The notes under the pieces are model-generated. The model had not been told where the DNA came from, searched no databases, and was given only the letters and a program-made list of their open reading frames with translations. Source: Buttiauxella gaviniae (GTDB lineage: Bacteria > Pseudomonadota > Gammaproteobacteria > Enterobacterales > Enterobacteriaceae). From it: 64,000 nucleotides of DNA. The stretch's first letter is position 1. Each line of letters begins with the position of its first letter. The position numbers were made by a program, and so were the translations under genes. Of this stretch, positions 6,320 through 16,520 are shown one piece after another. Location of the stretch: contig NZ_JBFMVT010000002.1 of assembly GCF_040786275.1 (NCBI RefSeq), positions 1 through 64,000 of the forward strand, in the 5' to 3' direction.

Positions 6320-7923
6320 CACTTCCCTTCCCCCAACAGCTCATCCAACAGCACTTTCTGCGCATCGGCTTCGTCGCCTGCGCCCAGCTCGCGCATTAGC
6401 GCGTCCAGCTCACCGATTGCCTGCACCAGCTCGCTCATCGCTTCTGCGGCTAAAACGCCCGGTTCTGGCAGGTTGGCGGCATCTACGCTGCTGTCATCTT
6501 TCAGCCAGGAGATATCCAGTGAATCGCCTTTAGTATCGCGGATCCAGTCGCGAGTAAACTTGCGCCAGCGGCTGGTGGCAAGTTTGTCGGTAACGTCTTT
6601 GTTTTCTTCGCTGTCTGGCGCTTCAATCTCTGCGGCGTTAAAGCTCCATTCGCCTTCTTCGCGCGGGCTTTTCTCATAGACGCTTTCAAACGGTTGCAGA
6701 TGTTTTTCGGTAAACGGTGTGCGTTTACCAAAGCTCGGCATATTGGTACGCAGGTCGTAAACCCAGACGTTTTCGGTGCAGTTTTCGCTCTGTAATTTGT
6801 CGGTGGCGCTGCCTTTGGTGAAGAAGAGCACGTTGGTTTTCACGCCCTGGGCGTAAAAAATGCCGGTTGGCAAACGCAGGATGGTGTGCAGGTTGCATTT
6901 GTTCATCAAGTCGCGGCGCACGCTGGTGCCAACGCCCGCTTCAAACAGCACGTTATCCGGCAGCACGACGGCGGCGCGGCCACCCGGTTTCAGGTTGCGG
7001 TAAATGTGCTGTAGGAAAGCCAGTTGTTTGTTGCTGGTGGAATACGTCAGGTCGTCGCGCGTGATGCTCGCTTCCCCGCCTTTTGACGTACCGAACGGTG
7101 GGTTCGCGAGGATGATATCCGCGCGCGGTAAGCTGGTGCCCGCCATTCCCAACGCGTTGCCCTGGTGCACCACGCCTTCGTCGTCCCCTTCCATGCCGTG
7201 CAGTAAACAGTTCATCAGCGCAAGGCGGCGGGTAGATGGCACCAGTTCCACACCGACATAAGCTTTATTTTTCTGGAAGGCTTTGTCTTTGGCCGACAAA
7301 TCATAAAGATCGTCGGTTTGTTCTTTGATGTACTGATCGGCAGCAATCAGGAAACCCGCCGTCCCGGCAGCCGGATCCTGAATCACTTCGCCAGGCTGTG
7401 GCTTAATGCAGCGCACCATGCTGTTGATTAACGCACGTGGGGTAAAGTACTGGCCCGCACCGGATTTCGTTTCCCCGGCGTTCTTCTCCAGCAGGCCTTC
7501 GTACAAATCACCCAGCCCGTCTTTCTGGGCGCTAAACCAGTCAATCTGGTCAAGGGTGCGGATCATTTGTTCCAGGTGGCGCGGCTCACGCAGGCGGGTT
7601 TGTGCATCGGCGTAAATGGCACTGATGAGCGGGTCGGCATGGACCCGATTATCTTCGGCGTCTTTGCCGGTTGAGAGGGCAAACAGAATTTTTTTGTAAT
7701 CGTTCAGTAATGCTACGCCCGATTTGCCATTCAGATCGGTCCAACGGCAGCCTTCCGGCAGCGTGTGTTTATCCAGCGTTTCCGCTTCGGTATTTTCATG
7801 CACCATTTTGATAAACAGCAGCATGACCAGTTCGCCGACATAATCGCTGTAGTTGATGCCGTCGTCGCGCAGCACATCACACAGGTTCCAAAGCTTTTGT
7901 ACGATATCGTTATTGTTGCTCAT
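6319..7923 (-). CDS. hsdM: Type I restriction-modification methyltransferase HsdM
   Basis: The 534-residue N6-adenine methyltransferase protects the host by modifying the sequence chosen by HsdS. An N-terminal HsdM helical domain (about 1-140) precedes the methylase core with the SAM-binding motif DPAAGTAGFL and the catalytic NPPF motif (IILANPPFGTSKG). ATG 7923 gives the usual N-terminus (MSNNNDIVQKLW); an in-frame codon nine residues upstream lacks support. It overlaps hsdS by one base and follows hsdR by 78 bp. Divergent amino-acid usage in motif I (AAG instead of the commoner ACG) is a small variation and not evidence of inactivity. Confidence 0.95.
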   Translation of the reverse strand: MSNNNDIVQKLWNLCDVLRDDGINYSDYVGELVMLLFIKMVHENTEAETLDKHTLPEGCRWTDLNGKSGVALLNDYKKILFALSTGKDAEDNRVHADPLISAIYADAQTRLREPRHLEQMIRTLDQIDWFSAQKDGLGDLYEGLLEKNAGETKSGAGQYFTPRALINSMVRCIKPQPGEVIQDPAAGTAGFLIAADQYIKEQTDDLYDLSAKDKAFQKNKAYVGVELVPSTRRLALMNCLLHGMEGDDEGVVHQGNALGMAGTSLPRADIILANPPFGTSKGGEASITRDDLTYSTSNKQLAFLQHIYRNLKPGGRAAVVLPDNVLFEAGVGTSVRRDLMNKCNLHTILRLPTGIFYAQGVKTNVLFFTKGSATDKLQSENCTENVWVYDLRTNMPSFGKRTPFTEKHLQPFESVYEKSPREEGEWSFNAAEIEAPDSEENKDVTDKLATSRWRKFTRDWIRDTKGDSLDISWLKDDSSVDAANLPEPGVLAAEAMSELVQAIGELDALMRELGAGDEADAQKVLLDELLGEGK

Positions 7924-8001
7924 TTTTCGTCCTGAATTAGCCTTCTGCAAACGCAGAAGGCTAAATATGAATGGAAATCTTGGGGCGGGAGTTTAGCAGA
8001 A

Positions 8002-11000
8002 TCAGGCGCTTTTTTGTGGCCAGATTGCCTCGTTTAGATCATCGAGTACGCTATCAAGCTGGTCTTCCAGAATTTTGTTCAATTGCTTCGCGCCGCCATC
8101 GTCGGCAAAGCACTGGTTGACGAACTGCTTGTCAATAATCACTTCGTGCACCAGTTGTTTTGCCAGCCGGTCTAACCATTTACGCTGTGGCTTTGTCCAC
8201 GCGTGGCTGGCGTAAATTTCATTCATCGCCAGGGAAACGCGTTGTTCAAACGGCACCAGCGGTTCCCCCAGCGCAGCACGGCGGATATGGCCAATAATGC
8301 TGGCGGCGATATCCTGATTAGTCTGGTTGCGTACGGCAGTTTGCAGTTTCGCTTCGGAGTAGCCCGCTTCATCCAGTAGCAAACGAATTTCTTTAAGTTG
8401 CTCACGTGTCAGGTCACGCGGTTTATTCACCACGACCGATAAGGCAATTGACTGGTTTACCTGCTGGTGAATAAATTCGTTAAAGCTGTCCAGGTAATCT
8501 TCCGGGCGGCTATGCACGCCATAACTTTGGCTGCGTTCTTGCAACTCATCGTAATGGTTGGAGATAACCGGGCGATACAGGCTCCCCGCAATGTGTTTAA
8601 CGTCTTCCAGTTGTGCCAGCAAGCCGCTGTGTTTACGCAAAAATTCAGAGGCCTGGCGTGGACCAATGGTATGCAGATGTTGGTGCAGGTTCTTCGGTTC
8701 AACGCCCCATAATTCGTGTAACTCTTCCAGCTTTTCTTGCAGCTCTGGATTGGTTTCTGCTTTCTTCTGCGCTTTACGCAACACGCGCATGAGCTTCTGG
8801 CTGAGTTCACTCAGCACTACGTCGGCCTGGCTGTCATCGCCATTTTCACCAGGGCTAACGAGTGCTTTTGCCAACAGTTCTGGGTCTGAAAGTTCCCCGA
8901 CCAGTTGATCAAGGGTGATGTTGGGATCTTTAACCAGAGGCTGCATGGTGTTGACGTCACTCAACGCCTCGTAGATATCAACCGGATCGTAAATGCGGAA
9001 GACCGTTTTACCGATGTCATCGCAGCGGCGTGTAGCGCGGCCAATCATCTGTTCGTATAAAATGCGTGATTTCACGCGGCGCATAAACACCAGGTTGCAG
9101 ATGGTGGGTACGTCTATACCAGTGCTGAGCAGGTCAACCGTAATGGCGATATTAGGGTAGCGTTCGTTTTTGTAGAGCTTGATTAGCGTGTCGACTTTAT
9201 CGCTTTTACCGGTGATTTTTTCGACTGCGGCCTGGTTGTAGTTGTCATATGCTTGCTGGAATTCTTCGTCCAACAGGCGTTTTACCATGTCGGCATGCTT
9301 GTCGGTAGCACAGAAAATCAGCGTCTTTTCCTCACCAAACGGGTCAAGTTCTTTAACCAACTGCTGGCAAATGACGCGGTTGAAGTTTTCACTGATGACC
9401 TTGCGGTTAAAAGCATCAACTTCAAAATCCAGTTCATCTTCAAGTTCATCAACTTCAACTTCGCCGGTGTGAACGTTAATGGCGTGTACTTCGCTGCCTT
9501 TATCAAAATGAATGCCGTTTTGCGTCAACAAAGTTTGATAACGAATAGGCGGCTCATGGTCGATAAGCCAGTCGTCCGCAACGGCTTCGCGGTAGGAATA
9601 GACATAAACCGGCTTACCAAAAATTTCACTGGTGTGTTTAGCTGGGGTCGCCGTCAGGCCGATTTTTACCGCATCAAAATAGTCCAGCACACGGCGGTAG
9701 CTGGAAAGATATTGGCTGGCATCACGGGTGGCTAATTCGCCCTCTGTCATTTCCTGGTCAAGCGTATAACCCCGGTGCGCTTCATCAATAATTATGCAGT
9801 CGTACTGATCAACGGGCGGAGGGTTATCCGAAGCGAAAATGCGGCTAACCATGGCTTGTACCGTAGCAACCTGAACTCGGGTTTCTACTTCCGGAGCCAT
9901 ATCCCCCATTTCCGCAATGTTGTAGCTTTGCGCAAGCGTGAGGGTTTGCTCCAGCGGCGCTTCTTTAAATGCGTCAGTCGCCTGGTTGCCAAGTGATGTA
10001 CGGTCAACAAGGAAAAGAATACGCTGGAAACGTTCAGTTTTAAGGAAGCGATAGATCAAGCCAATGATTGTTCGCGTTTTCCCTGTTCCCGTTGCCATTG
10101 CCAGAAGCGCGGTACGAATGTTACGAGAGAGCGTATTCTCCACCGCAATAATGGCTTTTTCCTGGTAATCACGCAGATGCAAATAGCCGAAAGCTTCTTG
10201 CTGGAGTTTTTGTTCAGCTTTTTCTTTGCTGCGTTTTAATTTGTCTAACAGACCGTCTGGCGTATGAAACTGCTGGAGTGCCCGGCGGATATTGTTGTGC
10301 TCACGGACATCGCGAAACCAAGTGCCGGATTGTTCAGCGAGTTGTGGTACATACGCCCTTCCGTTACAGGAATAAACAAACGGTACGTGATAATGGCCGT
10401 CTGATTCATCTGCCCAGGCCACACTTCGACCCGCCAGCTCCCATGCCCCTATAATCGGTGCGGCCAATTTAAAACCTTTGCTGTAGCGCTCTGCCTGGGG
10501 TATTTTCCCCGCAACATCTTCGTTTTCTTTTTTGGCTTCAACTACCGCCATTGGTGTCAGGCCACGGAATAACACGTAATCCGCTCGCCCTTTTTTACCT
10601 TTGTATTCCGTTGGCCATTCGGCAATCGCTTTATCAACGTTCTTTTCCGGGCGGGCACCTTTTGCCCATGTCGACTCTTTACTATCTGCGGTCCAGCCTG
10701 CTTCCGTAAGTTTTTGATCAATGAGCAGACGAGTTAATTCTTCGTTCAGGGAGATATATTTGCTGGCAAGCTGAGTTTTCTTCGAAACTTGCTGTTTCTG
10801 TTCGTTCGCCTGTTTCTCATCCTTGGCCGCTAGCTGCTCCTGAAGCACCTTCAGCTTCGCTTCGTATTCCTGCTGAAGCTGCAACAGTTGCTCTTCTTGC
10901 TGCTTAGATGCGGTTGCCAGCGTTTTAGACTCATTTTCCATCTCATAAGCCAGCGCTTCATAATCTGCTTTCTCTTTTGCTAACAGTTCCTGAAGTTGTT

Positions 11001-11526
11001 GGCTGGAATCTAACTGAACATTAGCTGTATTGAGTTCACTTTTTAAGTTGTCAATTTCGGTCTGAAGCTCTCTGAGCTGCATACTTGGATCGGCAGGAGG
11101 ATTAAAGGGGCCAGGCTTAAAGGCTGTGCCTTGTTTACCAAAAGACTGGTGGAACCAGATAGCCAATGCGCGCGCAATTTTTAAACCTTCCAGCGCTTCT
11201 TTATGTTTTGTTCTGAACTGGTGTGTGGCTTTATTACCTTCAACCCGTAGCGTATGGAATAAATCCTTTACCATCGGCTCAAATTTTAATTCTCGTTGCA
11301 GGCGGAAAAGCAGATCCGCCTGAGAAAGCTGCTCATCAAATTCAATCCCCGCCAGAGCAGCAATATGTTGCGCTAGAGCTTCACCCAACTGACGTAGCTT
11401 GATTAACGTTGTATTTGGATCGCTGGGAAAGATGTTTTCTGCCGCAGAAGCTATTTGCACAAAAAGAGGATCATGCTCGGCAAGAAAATTGAAATTCGCC
11501 GAAACGGCATTAGGTATTGATTTCAA
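8002..11526 (-). CDS. hsdR: Type I restriction endonuclease subunit HsdR
   Basis: This is the motor and nuclease subunit, 1174 residues and similar in layout to EcoKI HsdR. An N-terminal DUF4145-like region (about 10-130, with PNTTLIKLRQLGEA) is followed by a long coiled coil (about 155-260), the nuclease domain (VDKAIAEWP, YVLFRGLTPMAVVEAKKEN) and a superfamily 2 helicase core with Walker A MATGTGKT, the DEAH box (IIDEAHRGY) and motif VI (QMIGRATR). I chose the TTG at 11526: it has AGGGAG about seven bases upstream and gives MKSIPNAVSANFNFL, colinear with known HsdR N-termini. An upstream TTG (11568) adds 14 unmatched residues. The gene is first in the operon hsdR-hsdM-hsdS, with its promoter in 11527-11687. 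Confidence 0.93.
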   Translation of the reverse strand: MKSIPNAVSANFNFLAEHDPLFVQIASAAENIFPSDPNTTLIKLRQLGEALAQHIAALAGIEFDEQLSQADLLFRLQRELKFEPMVKDLFHTLRVEGNKATHQFRTKHKEALEGLKIARALAIWFHQSFGKQGTAFKPGPFNPPADPSMQLRELQTEIDNLKSELNTANVQLDSSQQLQELLAKEKADYEALAYEMENESKTLATASKQQEEQLLQLQQEYEAKLKVLQEQLAAKDEKQANEQKQQVSKKTQLASKYISLNEELTRLLIDQKLTEAGWTADSKESTWAKGARPEKNVDKAIAEWPTEYKGKKGRADYVLFRGLTPMAVVEAKKENEDVAGKIPQAERYSKGFKLAAPIIGAWELAGRSVAWADESDGHYHVPFVYSCNGRAYVPQLAEQSGTWFRDVREHNNIRRALQQFHTPDGLLDKLKRSKEKAEQKLQQEAFGYLHLRDYQEKAIIAVENTLSRNIRTALLAMATGTGKTRTIIGLIYRFLKTERFQRILFLVDRTSLGNQATDAFKEAPLEQTLTLAQSYNIAEMGDMAPEVETRVQVATVQAMVSRIFASDNPPPVDQYDCIIIDEAHRGYTLDQEMTEGELATRDASQYLSSYRRVLDYFDAVKIGLTATPAKHTSEIFGKPVYVYSYREAVADDWLIDHEPPIRYQTLLTQNGIHFDKGSEVHAINVHTGEVEVDELEDELDFEVDAFNRKVISENFNRVICQQLVKELDPFGEEKTLIFCATDKHADMVKRLLDEEFQQAYDNYNQAAVEKITGKSDKVDTLIKLYKNERYPNIAITVDLLSTGIDVPTICNLVFMRRVKSRILYEQMIGRATRRCDDIGKTVFRIYDPVDIYEALSDVNTMQPLVKDPNITLDQLVGELSDPELLAKALVSPGENGDDSQADVVLSELSQKLMRVLRKAQKKAETNPELQEKLEELHELWGVEPKNLHQHLHTIGPRQASEFLRKHSGLLAQLEDVKHIAGSLYRPVISNHYDELQERSQSYGVHSRPEDYLDSFNEFIHQQVNQSIALSVVVNKPRDLTREQLKEIRLLLDEAGYSEAKLQTAVRNQTNQDIAASIIGHIRRAALGEPLVPFEQRVSLAMNEIYASHAWTKPQRKWLDRLAKQLVHEVIIDKQFVNQCFADDGGAKQLNKILEDQLDSVLDDLNEAIWPQKSA

Positions 11527-11687
11527 AGCACAACTCCCTTGATGAAAAACAAAGAAAATACGCTGCAACGGAAGGAAAGAATAGGTGAAGCAAAGGAAAT
11601 CATACTGTTAAGCGAACGCATATCAAGTGATATGCGTCAACTCATTAGCTATTGATGATATGAATTATTGAATTGTGACGTTTACGG

Positions 11688-12098
11688 TTAAACCACCGCC
11701 GTCGTCAGCCGTGAAGTACAACAAAGCCTTCCCTGCTCGTCGCTGATTTCTATTTGCCACACCTGATGGCGACGGCCAACGTGCACCGCGGTACACACGC
11801 CACGCACGATGCCTTCGCGGGCTGAACGTAGATGGTTAGCGTTGACTTCAAGGCCGACAATTTTCTGCTCGCCTTCGGTACACAAATAGCCCGCTACCGA
11901 ACCGAGTGTTTCCGCCAGCACGACGGACGCTCCGCCGTGCAACAGGCCAAACGGCTGACGAGTGCGATTATCCACCGGCATGGTGGCTTCGAGCTCATTG
12001 TCGCTAATGCGGGTAAACACAATCCCGACATGCTCGACCATATTGTCAGCGCCCATTTTATTGAGCGCTTCAAGACTCACTTCACGGCGCCAGATCAT
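11688..12098 (-). CDS. menI: 1,4-dihydroxy-2-naphthoyl-CoA thioesterase MenI
   Basis: The 136-residue hotdog-fold thioesterase has the same length as E. coli YdiI/MenI. It hydrolyses DHNA-CoA in menaquinone biosynthesis. The hotdog helix carries the motif FGLLHGGASVVLAETLGS with the catalytic Glu63, and LEVNANHLRSAREG forms the next conserved strand. Its start overlaps the end of ydiJ by 4 bases, so the two are cotranscribed and translationally coupled as in E. coli. In E. coli the next genes downstream are the suf operon; here the hsd island takes that place. Confidence 0.95.
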   Translation of the reverse strand: MIWRREVSLEALNKMGADNMVEHVGIVFTRISDNELEATMPVDNRTRQPFGLLHGGASVVLAETLGSVAGYLCTEGEQKIVGLEVNANHLRSAREGIVRGVCTAVHVGRRHQVWQIEISDEQGRLCCTSRLTTAVV

Positions 12099-15000
12099 CC
12101 CAGAATCTCCAGTAGTGCCTGTAGCGGATGGCGAACACCGTTGCCTTCAACGCGTTTGACCTGGCTGCGGCAGGAATAACCGGTTGCGAGGCAGCGTTGA
12201 CGTGGCAGGCGCTGCATTGCCTGATGCCATGAAAGCTCATATATCCCGAGCGAGTTCGCATGGTTTTTCACTTCATGCCCGTAGGTTCCCGCCATGCCGC
12301 AACAGCCGACGCTGACGTTTTCCAGTTTTGCGCCAAAGCGTGCAAAAATTGCGGCCCACTGGTTCGGTGCAGTCGGCAGCGCGGTCACTTCCGTACAGTG
12401 ACCGAACAGATACCAGGATTCGCCGCCAACGGTTGCCGGTTCGTGTTTTTCCAGTACCGCAGGCAACCATTCATGCACCAGTTGCACGTGGAAATCACCG
12501 CGATCTTCACCCAGCGTTTGCTTGTACTCGTCGCGATAACAGAGCACCAGCGCCGGGTCGACGCCCACCATCGGCATGCCTAGTTTCGCGATACGGTTCA
12601 GGAACTCAGAAGTTTTACGCGCGGTGCGGGCAAACTTTTGCAGGAAGCCTTTGATGTGCTGCGCTTTGCCGTTCGGTGAGAATGGCAATACAACCGGATC
12701 CAGCCCAAGTTTTTCAACCAGTTTCACAAAATCAGCCACCACTTGCGCATCGTAGTAACTGGTAAACGGATCCTGCACCACCAGCACCGTTTTTGCCCGC
12801 TGTTCTGGGCTGTAACGCTCAAGCTGCTCAAGCGTGGTGTTCGCAGAAGTATGCCCGACCAACTGTTGCTGTAACGACGGCGTGGAAAGCATCGGCAGAT
12901 CAATCATGCCGATATGTCTGGCAGAAAGATTGCGCACCCACGGCTGGCTCATAAAGAAGTTAAAGGTTTTTGGCGCGCGAGCCATTAACGGGGCGTAACT
13001 TTCGACGGTAGCCACCAGATGGTCGCGCATCGGGCGCAAATAACGCGTGTGATAGAGCTGTAAGAAGCGCGAGCGGAATTCCGGCACGTCGATTTTGATC
13101 GGGCATTGCGTGGAACAGGCTTTGCACGCCAGGCAACCGGACATCGCCTCTTTCACTTCATGTGAGAAATCGTACTCGCCTTTGCGGGCATGCCAGGAAT
13201 TACGGCTACGTTCGATAAGCGTGCGTAAACTGGCACGTTTTTCAGGGAGCTGTTTTTCAAGCGCGTCCGGGTCAACGCCACGATCCGCCAGCAGACGCAG
13301 CCATTCACGTGTCAATGTCGCGCGCCCTTTCGGAGAATGAATGCGGTTGCTTGTGATTTTCATCGACGGGCACATCGGGCTTTTCACATCGAAGTTAAAG
13401 CACAAGCCGTTGCCATTACACTCCATCGCCCCGCGCCAGGATGTACGCACGGCAATCGGAATTTGGCGATCAAACGTGCCGCGCTTAACCGCATCGACCT
13501 GCATCATCGGGTCGTCAACGCCGAGCGGCGGGCAAATTTTGCCTGGGTTGAGACGGTTATCCGGGTCAAATACCGCTTTAATACGGCGCAGTTCTTCGTA
13601 CAGCGTTTCGCCAAAGAATGCCGGGCTGTATTCGGCGCGGAAACCTTTCCCGTGCTCGCCCCACAGCAGGCCGCCGTATTTTGCGGTGAGCGCAACCACA
13701 TCGTCAGAAATGCGTTTCATCAGCACTTCCTGATGAGGGTCGGTCATATCCAGCGCCGGGCGCACGTGCAATACGCCCGCATCAACGTGACCAAACATGC
13801 CGTAACTCAGGTTATGGCTATCAAGCAGAGCGCGGAATTCGGTGATGTAATCCGCCAGATGATGCGGGGGTACGCAGGTATCTTCTGCGAAGGGAATCGG
13901 CTTCGCCTGCCCTTTTGCATTGCCCAACAGGCCAACCGCTTTTTTACGCATATTATAGATGCGTTCAATGCCTGCCAGTTCGCTGCAAACCTGCCAGCCG
14001 ATAACGCCTCCCTCTCCCTGAGCCATCAATGAATCCAGGCGTTCACACAGGTCAGCAACCTGGCCTTCGATAAGCTCTAGATCGTCACCCGCAAATTCCA
14101 CGATGTTCAGGCCAAGCATCTCTTTGCCGGGCACATCGGTGATTAATTCACTCACTGAATGCCACACGATGTCTTCCCGCGCCAGGTTCAGGACTTTCGA
14201 ATCAACGGTTTCAACCGAAAGCGCCCGCGCTTCCACCATAAATGGCGCGTTACGCAGCGCGGAGTCGAAAGAGTCATATTTGATGTTCACCAGGCGGCGC
14301 ACTTTCGGCAGGCGCGTGATGTCCAGCTTCGCCTCGGTGATAAACGCCAGCGTGCCTTCTGAGCCACAAAGAATGCGCGTCAGGTCAAATTTTGAGAGGT
14401 CGTCATTAAAGACGTGGCGCAGATCGTAGCCGGTCAGGAAGCGGTTCAGTTTTGGGAATTTGTCGATAATCAGCGGGCGCTGTTCGCGGCAGCGCTCAAG
14501 CACAGTGTGATAAATTTTCCCGATTGGGCTTTCATCGCGCCCCAAATCTTCAGCGAGCATTGTCGCCATTGGGTGAGTGTCGAGAATATCCCCGCCAAGC
14601 AATACCGCGCGCACGCCCATCACATGATCAGACGTTTTACCGTAAACCAACGAGCCTTGCCCGGAGGCATCGGTGTTAATCATGCCGCCGAGCGTTGCGC
14701 GGTTGCTGGTGGAAAGTTCAGGCGCGAAGAAATAACCGTAAGGTTTCAGATATTGATTGAGCTGATCTTTAATCACGCCCGCTTCCACTCGCACCCATCC
14801 CTGCTCGGGATTGATTTCGATGATGCGGTTCATATAGCGTGACATGTCGACCACAATGCCTTTATTGAGCGACTGGCCGTTGGTGCCAGTGCCGCCGCCG
14901 CGCGGGGTAAAGACCAGCGATTTAAAGCGTTCTTCCGAGGCAAGCCGCGCAAGTAGCGCGACATCGGCTGTGGAACGTGGGAACAGCACTGCATCCGGCA

Positions 15001-15151
15001 ACAGTTGATAAATACTATTGTCGGTGGCCATTGTCAGCCTGTCAGCGTAGCTGGTGGCGGTATCGCCGGTAAAACCCTGTTGTTCCAGTGCCTGCAAAAA
15101 ATTGAGCACCAATTGAACAAGACCTGGTGCCTGAGAAATTTGTGGGATCAT
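12095..15151 (-). CDS. ydiJ: FAD-linked/4Fe-4S dehydrogenase YdiJ
   Basis: The 1018-residue protein, equal in length to E. coli YdiJ, is a large flavin and iron-sulfur oxidoreductase; the family is linked to D-2-hydroxyglutarate oxidation. An N-terminal FAD-binding PCMH domain (about 45-270, with FTPRGGGTGTNGQSLN) is followed by the FAD-oxidase C-terminal domain (to about 540), a ferredoxin-type segment CLACKACSTQCP (near residue 670), and a C-terminal region with a cysteine-rich CCGMAGTYGHE motif as in glycolate oxidase iron-sulfur subunits. The protein is thus a natural fusion of GlcD-like and GlcF-like parts. It is divergent from ydiK and overlaps menI. Confidence 0.93.
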   Translation of the reverse strand: MIPQISQAPGLVQLVLNFLQALEQQGFTGDTATSYADRLTMATDNSIYQLLPDAVLFPRSTADVALLARLASEERFKSLVFTPRGGGTGTNGQSLNKGIVVDMSRYMNRIIEINPEQGWVRVEAGVIKDQLNQYLKPYGYFFAPELSTSNRATLGGMINTDASGQGSLVYGKTSDHVMGVRAVLLGGDILDTHPMATMLAEDLGRDESPIGKIYHTVLERCREQRPLIIDKFPKLNRFLTGYDLRHVFNDDLSKFDLTRILCGSEGTLAFITEAKLDITRLPKVRRLVNIKYDSFDSALRNAPFMVEARALSVETVDSKVLNLAREDIVWHSVSELITDVPGKEMLGLNIVEFAGDDLELIEGQVADLCERLDSLMAQGEGGVIGWQVCSELAGIERIYNMRKKAVGLLGNAKGQAKPIPFAEDTCVPPHHLADYITEFRALLDSHNLSYGMFGHVDAGVLHVRPALDMTDPHQEVLMKRISDDVVALTAKYGGLLWGEHGKGFRAEYSPAFFGETLYEELRRIKAVFDPDNRLNPGKICPPLGVDDPMMQVDAVKRGTFDRQIPIAVRTSWRGAMECNGNGLCFNFDVKSPMCPSMKITSNRIHSPKGRATLTREWLRLLADRGVDPDALEKQLPEKRASLRTLIERSRNSWHARKGEYDFSHEVKEAMSGCLACKACSTQCPIKIDVPEFRSRFLQLYHTRYLRPMRDHLVATVESYAPLMARAPKTFNFFMSQPWVRNLSARHIGMIDLPMLSTPSLQQQLVGHTSANTTLEQLERYSPEQRAKTVLVVQDPFTSYYDAQVVADFVKLVEKLGLDPVVLPFSPNGKAQHIKGFLQKFARTARKTSEFLNRIAKLGMPMVGVDPALVLCYRDEYKQTLGEDRGDFHVQLVHEWLPAVLEKHEPATVGGESWYLFGHCTEVTALPTAPNQWAAIFARFGAKLENVSVGCCGMAGTYGHEVKNHANSLGIYELSWHQAMQRLPRQRCLATGYSCRSQVKRVEGNGVRHPLQALLEILG

Positions 15152-15177
15152 TGACTTTCCGACCCTGCCTGACGTTG

Positions 15178-15236
15178 TATACCCATTATCCTTCAGGCTG
15201 CAGAGGTGTTGGCTGCAACTCGAATGCTAAAGGGTA
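15178..15236. repeat. ERIC-like element with internal deletion, diverged
   Basis: The segment begins TATACCC (15178) and ends with an inverted AGGGTA (15236). Between them CTTCAGGCTGCAG, GTTGGCTGC and GCAACTCGAAT follow the two outer ends of the enterobacterial repetitive intergenic consensus, without its central part. It lies between the divergent genes ydiJ and ydiK. Confidence 0.6.
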
Positions 15237-15417
15237 AAAGAGTTGTGAGTTATCGTTTGCGTTTGCTTCCATTTATTTTTTAACACATTTTATTCAGACA
15301 TTCCTGCCTGTTTTGCACCTGTCAAAAATCAAGGAAATACATCATCATTAACACATCCGCTTCGCGGCTTTAACGCAGGCACTTTGCCCGTTATCTGTTA
15401 TTAAGGTGATTTTATCT

Positions 15418-16518
15418 ATGGTTAAAGTCAGTCAGCCAAAGGATCTACTGCAGATCCTGCTGTCAGTGTTGTTTATTTCGGTGATGATCATCGCCTGTTT
15501 GTGGATAGTTCGCCCATTTGTTCTCGGTTTTGCGTGGGCAGGAACGATTGTCATTGCCACATGGCCTCTCATGCTTAAAGTGCAGCGTTTATTGTGGGGG
15601 AAACGTTCGCTTGCCGTAATCGTAATGACGCTGTTGTTATTGATGTTGTTTGTTATTCCCGTCGCGCTGTTAGTGAATAGTCTGGTGGATAACAGCGGCC
15701 CGGTTATCGACTGGGCAACCAAAGGCAATATGGAGCTGCCGAAATTTGAGTGGCTGCATGCCGTGCCTCTAATTGGCGACAAACTTTATTCGGGCTGGAA
15801 TACGCTGGTTGATAGCGGCGGCAGCGCGATTATGGCGAAGGTGCGTCCGTATATCGGCACCACAACAACCTGGTTCCTCGGCCAGGCGGTGCACGTCGGC
15901 AGCTTCCTGATGCATTGCGCCCTAATGCTGCTCTTTAGCGTGCTGCTCTATGCCAAAGGTGAAACGCTGGGCAACGGTATTCGTCACTTTGCATTCCGCC
16001 TGGCCGGCACGCGCGGCGATGCGGCAGTGCTACTGGCAGGCCAGGCCATTCGCGCCGTTGCGCTAGGTGTGGTTGTCACCGCGCTGGTTCAGTCGGTGCT
16101 GGGCGGTGTGGGTCTTGCCGTGGCAGGTATACCGAATGCAACGCTGCTCACCGTGGTGATGATGCTGTGCTGCCTGGTGCAAATCGGGCCATTGCTGGTT
16201 TTAGTGCCGTCAATTGTCTGGCTGTACTGGTCCGGGGACAACACCTGGGGCACCGTGCTGTTGGTGTGGAGTTGCGTCGTCGGCACCATGGATAACGTGA
16301 TTCGCCCGGTGCTGATTCGTATGGGGGCGGATTTGCCGATGATCCTGATTCTTTCCGGTGTTATCGGGGGGTTAATCGCATTTGGCATGATTGGCTTGTT
16401 TATTGGGCCGGTTCTGCTCGCGGTGTCTTATCGTTTGATTTCAGTCTGGATGCATGAAGCCCCGCAGCCTCAAGAAGATCCCGACGAAGTCGTAGAAATT
16501 CTCGACGAACATCAGTAA
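15418..16518 (+). CDS. ydiK: AI-2E family inner-membrane protein YdiK
   Basis: This 366-residue integral membrane protein is colinear with E. coli YdiK, a member of the AI-2E transporter/PerM family. Hydrophobic segments follow each other through the protein, with the conserved block VRPYIGTTTTWF near the middle and VIRPVLIRMGADLP with GVIGGLIAFGMIGLFIGPVLLA toward the C-terminus; the acidic tail is cytoplasmic. ATG 15418 has AAGG upstream; GTG 15406 would add four residues. The substrate is not established. It is divergent from ydiJ and followed by rprA, the same order as in E. coli. Confidence 0.92.
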   Translation: MVKVSQPKDLLQILLSVLFISVMIIACLWIVRPFVLGFAWAGTIVIATWPLMLKVQRLLWGKRSLAVIVMTLLLLMLFVIPVALLVNSLVDNSGPVIDWATKGNMELPKFEWLHAVPLIGDKLYSGWNTLVDSGGSAIMAKVRPYIGTTTTWFLGQAVHVGSFLMHCALMLLFSVLLYAKGETLGNGIRHFAFRLAGTRGDAAVLLAGQAIRAVALGVVVTALVQSVLGGVGLAVAGIPNATLLTVVMMLCCLVQIGPLLVLVPSIVWLYWSGDNTWGTVLLVWSCVVGTMDNVIRPVLIRMGADLPMILILSGVIGGLIAFGMIGLFIGPVLLAVSYRLISVWMHEAPQPQEDPDEVVEILDEHQ

Positions 16519-16520
16519 CG

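Noticed and set aside
11527-11568. Longer HsdR N-terminus from TTG 11568
   Set aside because: The added 14 residues do not fit known HsdR starts, while TTG 11526 has a good AGGGAG ribosome binding site.
13337-14032. Long open frame (231 codons) on the plus strand
   Set aside because: It is antisense to ydiJ, has no ribosome binding site or recognisable domain, and reflects the codon bias of the real gene.
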